DNA from: Bacteroidales bacterium
Lineage (GTDB): Bacteria > Bacteroidota > Bacteroidia > Bacteroidales > UBA932
Length of the DNA: 36,100 nt
Direction: 5' to 3'
NCBI GenBank assembly: GCA_017615065.1
Contig: JAGAAY010000015.1
Location: 1 to 36,100, forward strand
Shown here one piece after another: positions 16,474-24,327 of the stretch (within the stretch, counting starts at the first letter, position 1; every line of letters starts with the position of its first letter). Below the pieces are notes generated by a model that made no database searches, was not told the DNA's origin, and worked only from the letters and a program-made list of their open reading frames with translations. The position numbers were made by a program, and so were the translations under genes.

Positions 16474-19400
16474 TTAATAGAGATTACCGTTCATATATCC
16501 TTCATGCGAAGCACCGCCGGCATTGTAAATCTCCGTTGCTCCGGGGACCACGCAGGTCTTCATGGGATTGCCGCCCAGCTGCGACCAGTTGGCTCCGACA
16601 CCAGTGGCCCGTGGACATGTAATCTTGTAAAGGACTGCACCCTCATCATTAATAGACGTACAGCAGACATAGATATTGCCGTTATAGTCGATTGTAGGGC
16701 TGGTCCTTGGCTGGCTTGTCTCGAATAAGTACTGTGAGACAAGCGAGCCGTCCTGAGGCGAGAGCTTGAGAAGACGTCTCTTACCGCTGTCGGTAACATA
16801 GACATATCCCAGGTTGTCGATGGCCGGGACGCCGCAGTTGCCGGTTCCGGTGTCGCGAGACCATGCCAGCGACCCGTCGGCAGCGTTGAGCTTGAATATC
16901 TTGTTGGCAGCACGCACATAGGCATTACCGGCATCGTCAAGCACGCAGCCAAGGCCGAAGTTATTGGTTGCAGCTTCAACTTCCACTTTCCAGAGAAGCG
17001 TGGGTGCAGAGCCATAACTGTAATTATCCAGTCGGTAACGCGCTACAATCATATTTTCGTTGTCTGTTGTGGCGCAGACATATACACTGCCGTCAACAGT
17101 AGAAATCGCCGGCTGGAAGCCCTTGGTGAGATAGCCGTTTCCGTCGGTATGTGTCATACCCAGCATATTGGTGGCGCGGCCGGCGTCGCTGTTTGCAGAC
17201 GTCTTCCAGGCACCTGTCGCATTATCGAAGACACCGACCTTGAAGCCTCCGCTGGTCTCGGAACCGGCAGCAGTACCTGAGGACGCGCCGCCGCGGGCGG
17301 AACCGAATACCAGTTTCCCGTCGGCGCTCACTGCCATGCCGCCGTATGAGCCCTTGTCGCAGGTAAGTGTCTGGAATAGGCTGCCGTCGCTGCGGTTCAG
17401 GATAACCATATTCGAGTCAAACAGGCTGCCGTCCACATTTCGTGTAATAACGCTCACATAACTGCCGAAAATGACAGGGATGTGCGTGCGGTAGGTTGAA
17501 TTCTCTCCTGTTGCCACATACCACTTCTCGGTCATGTTCGGTCGGATGCAGAACAGACCGCCGTTACCGCCGGCATTGGTGGAATACTGCACCGGGATAT
17601 AGACATTGCCTTCCACGTCAATAGACGGCGTGCAGGTCTGGCAGTTGCGGCTGCCGCTGATGGCTGCGCCATACTGGCCGATGTCAAAACTGCCCTGCTG
17701 AGTACCGGAAGCATTGTAAGCGACCAGATGATAGCCGGAGGAAGAAACGTAAATCCTGTCACCAGAGGCATTCACGGCAGGTGAAGTCCAGTAAGCGGTG
17801 GCTTCCGTCGAAGAATCGTACACACGGCTCCACGCTGCGGTGAGCTTGTGGTCATCGGTACTTTCAACCGTGATAAGTTTGGTTGCGGTCGCGCGATTGC
17901 CGTTATTGTCTACGACTGTAAGGCGCACCGCAGCCTCGTCTTTGACGGACTGGAAAGTAACCGTAGGATTCTGCTCGTTGGAGCGGATGCCGTCGATATC
18001 CCAATCCCAGTAAGCTATGCCCACCGGTGAGTAGGAACGGTCCGTGAATGTGACTGGCTCATCGATCTGCGGATCCACCGGCAGGTCGAAGTCGACAGTG
18101 GGCACGGATGCGCTGCTGCCGAGATTCGGATCAAACACCGCAAACACCGGGTAGTGGTCGGAGATATACTTGTCGTTCCACTTGCGTTTATCGGTACGGA
18201 ACAGATAGCAGTCGCCGATATCGTCATAGAAGATATGGTCAATCTGCCTGGCATCGGTGCCCCACCAGTGGTAGGTTTCATAGAAGTCCGTAATCTGGGC
18301 ATGCCTTCGGGCGCTGTAATAATTATTGGTTATCGGCGCCATGTAGGTATCGTCCTCAGTCATGTTCCAGTCACCCATCAGGATAACCGGAAGGTTACTG
18401 GTATTCTTGCTGGTGATGTTGCTGCGAATCAGATTGATTTCCTTTGAATGGGCCGCACTGTAGATACTGGGATGAGTATTCAACACGAAGAACTGCTTGC
18501 CGGTGGGCTTGTAGGTCATAATGGCCCAGGTGGATGTCTGGGGCACATGGTCTTCCATTTCGCTGAAATAAGAGTTGGCGGATGAAGGCGAATTGGAATG
18601 CCAGAAGGTACCGGAACTGTTCAGGGTGATAAGGTCGGTCCGGTACAGAATGGTGGTGGATTCCTCACCGGCCTGCGTACCAGGGATCAGGCCCCAGTAG
18701 CTGTCGTCGGCAAGAATATCCTTGCCGTTCTTGCGGCCAAGGCCATAGTGGTTGTAACCGCTGCAGTTGTTCTTGATGTCCTGCACCTGCTCTTTCTGCG
18801 CCTCCTGCAGGCCAATTATAGCCGGACGGTAATAATTAACCATGGCATAGTAGGCGCTCTTGCGGTTGGTCCAGTCGCGGTCGTCGGTGTCAGGGTTGCT
18901 GGATTTATCACGTGCCGATGCAAAACGCACGTTGGACGACATTATCATCAGTCCCTCCGGAATCACGAACGGTTCGGGAGTATATGTCTTCGCCGTAAGA
19001 GTGTATATTTTGCCGGGCTGTGCCGTGAAGGAATTCGAGGTTGAGAACTTCATCTGCGTTCCGTCCGTGGCGCTTATTGTGAAGCGCATGCCGCTTGCAT
19101 AAGTCTGGGCGGGAATCAGCAGAAACATGCTGCCGCCGAACGCAGTTCCGTCACCGTATGCGTACACTTGAACTCGGGATGTAGCACCGGAACCGGCAGA
19201 AATGCCGCTGTAATCCGTATTGAACGGTCCGCTCACCTTCTCACTGCCAAGACTTTCAAACATAACGGAAGAAATCTTGGCGTCATATGAACCGGGAACG
19301 GTCAGTTTGACAACGCTCATTACAGGAGAGAACGACAAGTTGGCCGATGAGCCGCTGCCCACCATGATAAAAGCCGATGGATCGTAAGTGGTCGCAGTCA

Positions 19401-19770
19401 TTTGCTGAGTGGCAGGAAGCGTGATGATTGCACTTCCGTTGCTGTAAGACGACACCACGGCGGCAGGATACGCACAGCGGTAAGGCGGATTCAGCACACC
19501 GGTTACGGTAAAGTTAGCCCGTGACGTTCCGACATATTCGGAATTGTCTGCCAGGGCATCGGACACAACACCGTTTACGGAAATAGCGTCTCCGGCCGAC
19601 CAATAGTTGGGATAAGTCGAGCCCGTCTTTTCACCCAGATTGGTTTTGGTTTCAACTATCTGTGCTTCAAACACGGTTGTCTGAGGCAGTTCTTGCCGGA
19701 TATCGTTTTCCCTTGTACAGGAATACACGAAGGGCAGAAGCAGAATAGAAAGGATATATATCTTTTTCAT
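16474..19770 (-). CDS. Fimbrillin-like / EEP / PKD / PQQ-propeller lipoprotein
   Basis: A 1098-residue lipoprotein (MKKIYILSILLLPFVYSC, Cys 18). Domains in order: a fimbrillin/Mfa-like beta domain at ~32-262; an EEP phosphoesterase at ~272-548; a PKD domain at ~553-640 (YWDWDIDG, RLTVVDNNGNRA); and a PQQ-like propeller at ~645-1080 with repeated A-x-D-x-x-G-x-x-Y-V blades. The EEP domain shows SSNVRFASA, GLQEAQKEQ, VLNTHPSIY, MGDWNM, QIDHIFYDD and ISDHYPVFA, the expected metal-binding and catalytic Asn, Glu, His, Asp and His residues. It is a paralogue of the next PUL lipoprotein (19925-22429) with an added N-terminal domain. The sequence suggests a Mg-dependent phosphodiesterase or nuclease outside the cytoplasm; the substrate is unknown. 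Confidence 0.82.
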   Translation of the reverse strand: MKKIYILSILLLPFVYSCTRENDIRQELPQTTVFEAQIVETKTNLGEKTGSTYPNYWSAGDAISVNGVVSDALADNSEYVGTSRANFTVTGVLNPPYRCAYPAAVVSSYSNGSAIITLPATQQMTATTYDPSAFIMVGSGSSANLSFSPVMSVVKLTVPGSYDAKISSVMFESLGSEKVSGPFNTDYSGISAGSGATSRVQVYAYGDGTAFGGSMFLLIPAQTYASGMRFTISATDGTQMKFSTSNSFTAQPGKIYTLTAKTYTPEPFVIPEGLMIMSSNVRFASARDKSSNPDTDDRDWTNRKSAYYAMVNYYRPAIIGLQEAQKEQVQDIKNNCSGYNHYGLGRKNGKDILADDSYWGLIPGTQAGEESTTILYRTDLITLNSSGTFWHSNSPSSANSYFSEMEDHVPQTSTWAIMTYKPTGKQFFVLNTHPSIYSAAHSKEINLIRSNITSKNTSNLPVILMGDWNMTEDDTYMAPITNNYYSARRHAQITDFYETYHWWGTDARQIDHIFYDDIGDCYLFRTDKRKWNDKYISDHYPVFAVFDPNLGSSASVPTVDFDLPVDPQIDEPVTFTDRSYSPVGIAYWDWDIDGIRSNEQNPTVTFQSVKDEAAVRLTVVDNNGNRATATKLITVESTDDHKLTAAWSRVYDSSTEATAYWTSPAVNASGDRIYVSSSGYHLVAYNASGTQQGSFDIGQYGAAISGSRNCQTCTPSIDVEGNVYIPVQYSTNAGGNGGLFCIRPNMTEKWYVATGENSTYRTHIPVIFGSYVSVITRNVDGSLFDSNMVILNRSDGSLFQTLTCDKGSYGGMAVSADGKLVFGSARGGASSGTAAGSETSGGFKVGVFDNATGAWKTSANSDAGRATNMLGMTHTDGNGYLTKGFQPAISTVDGSVYVCATTDNENMIVARYRLDNYSYGSAPTLLWKVEVEAATNNFGLGCVLDDAGNAYVRAANKIFKLNAADGSLAWSRDTGTGNCGVPAIDNLGYVYVTDSGKRRLLKLSPQDGSLVSQYLFETSQPRTSPTIDYNGNIYVCCTSINDEGAVLYKITCPRATGVGANWSQLGGNPMKTCVVPGATEIYNAGGASHEGYMNGNLY

Positions 19771-19782
19771 ACACTTATTCTT

Positions 19783-19911
19783 TTAGTTCCAGCCCAGATT
19801 TTCCATGTCATCGCTTTCCTCCAGCGGCGACAGTGTAGCGCTGCATATGGAGCGTTCCAGTTCAAGTATAACCAAAACCGTTACTTGGGGTTGCAAATAC
19901 TGTTTTTTCAT
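19783..19911 (-). CDS. 42-residue peptide between the two EEP lipoproteins
   Basis: A short frame encodes MKKQYLQPQVTVLVILELER and ends DDMENLGWN. It sits 13 bases after the stop of one EEP lipoprotein and 12 bases before the start of the other, filling the gap. The opening Met-Lys-Lys-x-Tyr-x-x-Pro followed by a hydrophobic strand resembles short unannotated peptides I recall from Bacteroides and Prevotella, which supports translation. It has no transmembrane-length segment, signal peptide or catalytic motif. Function unknown; it may be a structural or coupling peptide. Confidence 0.6.
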   Translation of the reverse strand: MKKQYLQPQVTVLVILELERSICSATLSPLEESDDMENLGWN

Positions 19912-19924
19912 GGCTTGTTCAGTA

Positions 19925-22429
19925 TTAAAGGTCTGCGACATTGCAACTCTTCCTGTAGTTGCCTCCCAACTGCGACCAGTTGCTTCCGGGACCGGTGGTC
20001 TTCGGACAAGTGACTTTATAAAGCGTGGGAACCTCATCCACATTGGCGTTGAAGTAGATGCTTCCGTCCGGGCCGATGGTGGGAGAAGAACTGGGCACGA
20101 CGCTGTCTCCAAGATCGACTTCGGTAATGACCTTGCCGTCGGCGGTAGACAGCTTGACGAGCTTATGTGCCTTCACATCGAGGAAGTACAGGTATCCCAG
20201 GGCGTCGATAGCCGGAACGCCGACGCTTCCCTTTTCAAAGCTGTGCTCCCAGGCTTTCTCGCCCGTATCCCTGTTAAGGCGGAAGACTTTGTCGCCGGCC
20301 ATATAGTAGGCGTTGCCCTGTTCGTCGAGTGCGCATCCGTAGCCGATGCCGTGCTTTGAGTTATGGTTCGGCAGATTTGTCGCCTCGAACTCAACCCTCC
20401 AAATGTGTGTCGGGGTCGTTGTCGGAGCATAACTATTCAGGTCGTACCGGGCGCAGGTGAACTTTTCACCGTCGGCCAGGGAAGAGCAAAGGTAAACGCT
20501 TCCGTCATTCTTCGAAATGGCGGGCTGGCAGCCCTTGGCGGCAATGCCGTCGCCGCTGAGGAGGTTCTTGCGCCGTCCGTCATTGGAGTTGGCTGTGGTC
20601 TCCCAGGAAGCTCCGTTCGGGATAGCTACCTTAAATCCGGTTCCCAGACCGGTACTGGCAATGGTGATGGCGGAGTAGACAAAACGGTTGTTCTGTCCTA
20701 CGGCGACTCCTCCGTAAGAACCGCCGTCGCAGGTCATGGACATATACTCCTGGCCATTACTCTTTTTGATGAGCGCAAAATTCCCGCTTATATCTCCGCC
20801 GTTGCCGCGCATCTGGACGGTAACATAGTCTCCCATAATCGCCGGTATGGCGAACTCATATTGCGCCCGGGGACCGGTGAAGCAATACCAGTTCTTGCCG
20901 GCGCAGTCCGGCTGGATGGAGAACAGTCCGCCTTTGCTAGAATCCGTGTCATCCCAGCCGTACTGAACAGCGAGATAGACGGTTCCGTCGCTGTCCACGG
21001 ACGGGGTGGTACGGACCGCTTTCATATCTCCCTGGGCGGGGTTGAATTCTCCGACGTCATAGCTGCCGATCTGGTTGCCAGAAGGGTCGAAACAAACCAG
21101 ATGGTTGCCCGAGGAAGTGACATAGATCCTGTCGCCGGCCGCGTTCAGCGCCGGAGAGGTCCAGTTGACCCAGGCGTCAGCCGAGCCGTCGTATGCCTTG
21201 CTCCAGGCTATGTTCACATTGTGTCCATCGGAACGCGCCACGGAGAAGGTCTTTGTCGTTGTGGATTTCTCGCCATAGCTGTCCGTGACGGTAAGGGTGA
21301 CAGGGATGTCGTCGCCGAAGGTATTGAACACCACTTCCGGGTTCTGCTCGGATGACAGTATGCCTCCGATGTTCCAGCTCCAGGACTCAATGCCGTCTTC
21401 GGAAGTGGACTTGTCGGTGAACTTGATAATCTCGTCCATCATGGGATTCTGGGGAATCTCGAAGTCCGCCACGGGCCCCTGATGGCCCTCTCCGCCGCTC
21501 TTGAACTCCATGATGGCATATACTGGATGGTGGTCGGAGATCCACATGTTCTTCCATTTCATGTTCAGCGTGCGGAAGCGCAGGCACCTTTCGAAGCCGG
21601 TGTAGAAAATATGGTCCAGATGCTTGTGCTGGCTGACGACACTCTGGGTGCCCCACCAGTGATAAGTCTCGATGTTGTCCGTAAGGGGGGCGGTTTGACG
21701 GGCACTGGAATAGGCAGCCAGGACTGGCGCCATGATTGGATCGCTCTCTTCCAGGTTCCAGTCGGCCGAAAGGACGATCGGGAGACCTTCAGGGCATTTC
21801 TGGGTGACCGTATTCAGGATGCAGGCGATTTCCTTGGGCTGCGAGGCCTCATAAAGGCTGGTGTGGGTGTTCAGATAGAAGAACTTGCGCCCGGTCTCCT
21901 TGACTTTCATGATGGCCCAGGTGGCGGTTCGGCACTGGTTGTCTGTCATCTCGGGGAAATGGCTGGCGACCACATCAGGCGTATCGGAAAGCCACACCGT
22001 TCCCCAGTCTTCAACCTGGATTTCATTGGCCTTGTAGAGGATGGAGGTGGATTCCCCGTCCTGCGCGCCGTTTTTGCGGCCGACTCCTTTGTAGGAATAT
22101 CCCTTGCAGTTGGAGATGATGTCGCTCACCTGGTTCATCTCTGCCTCCTGCAGGCCGATGACCTGCGGCTGCATGGTGTTCACCATCTCAAAGTAGCCCG
22201 TCTTGCGGACTTCCCAGTCACGCTCGCCGGTGTCAGGGTTGTCCGCTTTGTTGCGGGCAGAATAAAAACGGACGTTGGAAGACATGATGAACAGGCCTTC
22301 TATCGTCTCGGGCTCAGGTGTGTCTCCCTCGTCTTCAACTTTATACCAGTGGCTGTAATCCAGCTGCTGCTTAGGATAACAGGAAGCAAGCAGCAACAAT
22401 GACAGAAAGATAAATGTATACTTTTTCAT
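19925..22429 (-). CDS. EEP / PKD / PQQ-propeller lipoprotein
   Basis: An 834-residue lipoprotein (MKKYTFIFLSLLLLASC, Cys 17). After a short linker comes an EEP phosphoesterase domain at ~45-312 with SSNVRFYSAR, GLQEAEMNQ, LNTHTSLYEA, SADWNLEESD (near residue 224), KHLDHIFYTG and ISDHHPVYAIM. A PKD domain follows at ~318-400 (SWSWNIGG, VTLTVTDSYG), then a PQQ-like propeller to the C-terminus. The catalytic set appears complete. It shares architecture and many local stretches with the protein at 16474-19770 but lacks the fimbrillin-like domain, indicating duplication. It is the first gene after susD, with a dispersed repeat in the intergenic gap. Secreted phosphodiesterase or nuclease activity is inferred from the family. 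Confidence 0.83.
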   Translation of the reverse strand: MKKYTFIFLSLLLLASCYPKQQLDYSHWYKVEDEGDTPEPETIEGLFIMSSNVRFYSARNKADNPDTGERDWEVRKTGYFEMVNTMQPQVIGLQEAEMNQVSDIISNCKGYSYKGVGRKNGAQDGESTSILYKANEIQVEDWGTVWLSDTPDVVASHFPEMTDNQCRTATWAIMKVKETGRKFFYLNTHTSLYEASQPKEIACILNTVTQKCPEGLPIVLSADWNLEESDPIMAPVLAAYSSARQTAPLTDNIETYHWWGTQSVVSQHKHLDHIFYTGFERCLRFRTLNMKWKNMWISDHHPVYAIMEFKSGGEGHQGPVADFEIPQNPMMDEIIKFTDKSTSEDGIESWSWNIGGILSSEQNPEVVFNTFGDDIPVTLTVTDSYGEKSTTTKTFSVARSDGHNVNIAWSKAYDGSADAWVNWTSPALNAAGDRIYVTSSGNHLVCFDPSGNQIGSYDVGEFNPAQGDMKAVRTTPSVDSDGTVYLAVQYGWDDTDSSKGGLFSIQPDCAGKNWYCFTGPRAQYEFAIPAIMGDYVTVQMRGNGGDISGNFALIKKSNGQEYMSMTCDGGSYGGVAVGQNNRFVYSAITIASTGLGTGFKVAIPNGASWETTANSNDGRRKNLLSGDGIAAKGCQPAISKNDGSVYLCSSLADGEKFTCARYDLNSYAPTTTPTHIWRVEFEATNLPNHNSKHGIGYGCALDEQGNAYYMAGDKVFRLNRDTGEKAWEHSFEKGSVGVPAIDALGYLYFLDVKAHKLVKLSTADGKVITEVDLGDSVVPSSSPTIGPDGSIYFNANVDEVPTLYKVTCPKTTGPGSNWSQLGGNYRKSCNVADL

Positions 22430-22436
22430 ATTTATT

Positions 22437-22466
22437 CAGATTTCTCGACTATGCTCGAAATGACAG
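22437..22466. repeat. Copy C of the dispersed palindromic repeat, between susD and the EEP gene
   Basis: CAGATTTCTCGACT and GCTCGAAATGACAG are separated by only two bases and can fold as a hairpin with one bulge (ATTT(C)TCGA / TCGAAAT). The same ends occur in frame in the exporter gene at 9917-9958. In this position it could modulate the ratio of susCD to downstream mRNA. Confidence 0.75.
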
Positions 22467-22474
22467 ACGGTATG

Positions 22475-24322
22475 CTACCATCCGGGGTTCTGGTCAATTT
22501 GATAACCGCGGCTTGCGTATTCGCGGACTACAAGCGGCGGGATGGGGTGCAGGTACTGACGGCCGTCGGAGTGCCATTTGCGTTTGATGGCAAGCACATA
22601 GCGGAGGTCATAGCCGCCGGATGGATTCTCATCAACCCGAAGCCCCTGTTCGGGGGAAGACTCCGGAAGGACGTGGACATACTTGTTCTGGGCATAGCTG
22701 GGGACATCGGCATAATCGTCGTATGTAACGTAGAAGTCCTTGGTGTCATCGTCATTGACGGCAAACTGGGCGTTCAGGGACGGGACATGGAGTCCGGTCA
22801 GGGGCACCCTTTCGAAGCATTCACCTTCCTTCCAGCGATTGAGGTCATCGGCCCGGAACCCTTCCAGAACCAGTTCTATCGTCCGTTCGCGGCGGATTTC
22901 CAGGATAACGGGATCGCTGATATCCGGATAGAATACCTGCTGAAGATAAGTATCGACAGTCGTAGGCTTGGATGAAGTGACTCCGGGCTTTTCCTGAATG
23001 CCCGCACGGCGTCTGAGTGCGCCGATGGTCTCGCTCCATTCGGCATCTGTGAGTTCTCCAAGCTCCGCCTTGGCTTCCGCGTAGTTCAGCAGGACTTCCG
23101 CAAAACGGATGATGGGCTGGCAGTTCTCGTTTTTGTTGGTGCCGTTCTTACTCACATCGTCTTCGACGAATTTGATGGGCTGGTAACCGGTTACCGCCAC
23201 ACCGTCCACAATGTTCGGCCGCCGGTCTCTCCAGTTGCCACCGTTAATCTGGTAGTGCGGGCCCTTCACAGTCTGGGCCAGACGCTCATCGCGGTCTGTA
23301 AACTCGTTGATAAAGCTGATGGCCGAATACTTGGTTTTGTCAGTGAAACGGGTCCCGTCTATGCAGAGATAGGTAAAGATGAGAGCCCTTGACAGGCAGA
23401 TGCAGTCTCCGTATGTGGCGGAATTGTAGTACCAGTTCGCATCTCCGGTGACAAGGTCGTCCAAAGAAGCCTGGACACCCAGAATCACCTCGCTGGTAAT
23501 CATCTTCTTGGAATAGAAAAGGCTTCTGTATGCGCCCAGGGAAGGATTGGCGTCAAGATAGGCGTCGTCGCATTTCTTGGTATTCAGGTAAACATTCCGG
23601 TCCGCCATCACTTGGGCTGCCGCCTCTGCCGCCTCGCGGTAGAGTTTCGCTGCCGGCCAAAGAGCCGTCTCTTCATTATGGTACTTCCTCCAGGAAGCCT
23701 CAAACAGGCAGGCTCGGCTCTTCAAAGCGTATGCCGCATTCTTGGAAATGCGGGTGTTGCCGATGGAAGATTCCGTCCGGATATGCTCTGCGGCGAAGTC
23801 CAGGTCTTTGATGATATGGGTGATTATGGTGTCCCGGGGATCCCGGTTCTTGTACATCTCGTCCAACTCCGTGCTGTTGAGGCAGTGGTCGAACCAGGGA
23901 ACGCCGCCGTAATTTTGGAGTTTGGACAGATAGAAACGGGCACGGAACCAGCGGGCGATTCCCTCATAGTGGTCTTTGTCGGCCTGGGAAACAGTGCAGT
24001 CCTCGCTGTGGATGCCGTCTATCAGGAAGTTGATGGCCCTCAGGTTCCCCCAGCCCCAGGAGGTGGAAGATTCCGGGCTGTATCCTTCCGTATAGAAGGA
24101 ACTGATGCTCTTGGCTGCAATATAGTCTGCGCTGGTCCCTTCCGCGGAAGTCAGGCTACTGAGGGAGGGAAGTTGGTTGTAGAGGGACAGAGAATAGGCT
24201 TCCAGTCCCTGCGCTGATCCGAAGACGAGCGCGCGGCTTCCTGAAGACACCATGTCTTCTTTCAGAGTGCAGGAATACAGGCTTACGAGCGCAAGCGCTA
24301 CTATGCTGAAATATTTTTTCAT
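22475..24322 (-). CDS. SusD/RagB-family outer-membrane nutrient-binding lipoprotein
   Basis: A 615-residue surface lipoprotein (MKKYFSIVALALVSLYSC, Cys 18) that caps a TonB-dependent transporter and binds the glycan ligand. Family features include the N-terminal helical region with WGWGNLRAINFLIDGI, the TPR-like helices RARFYLSKLQNYGGVPWFD and RISKNAAYALKSRACLFEASW, and the C-terminal segments PIIRFAEVLLNYAEAKAELG, EIRRERTIELVLEGFRADDL and the terminal GYQIDQNPGW. Length is normal to slightly long. It follows the susC stop by 5 bases, the standard arrangement. Ligand residues cannot be read from sequence. Confidence 0.95.
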   Translation of the reverse strand: MKKYFSIVALALVSLYSCTLKEDMVSSGSRALVFGSAQGLEAYSLSLYNQLPSLSSLTSAEGTSADYIAAKSISSFYTEGYSPESSTSWGWGNLRAINFLIDGIHSEDCTVSQADKDHYEGIARWFRARFYLSKLQNYGGVPWFDHCLNSTELDEMYKNRDPRDTIITHIIKDLDFAAEHIRTESSIGNTRISKNAAYALKSRACLFEASWRKYHNEETALWPAAKLYREAAEAAAQVMADRNVYLNTKKCDDAYLDANPSLGAYRSLFYSKKMITSEVILGVQASLDDLVTGDANWYYNSATYGDCICLSRALIFTYLCIDGTRFTDKTKYSAISFINEFTDRDERLAQTVKGPHYQINGGNWRDRRPNIVDGVAVTGYQPIKFVEDDVSKNGTNKNENCQPIIRFAEVLLNYAEAKAELGELTDAEWSETIGALRRRAGIQEKPGVTSSKPTTVDTYLQQVFYPDISDPVILEIRRERTIELVLEGFRADDLNRWKEGECFERVPLTGLHVPSLNAQFAVNDDDTKDFYVTYDDYADVPSYAQNKYVHVLPESSPEQGLRVDENPSGGYDLRYVLAIKRKWHSDGRQYLHPIPPLVVREYASRGYQIDQNPGW

Positions 24323-24327
24323 AGCCG

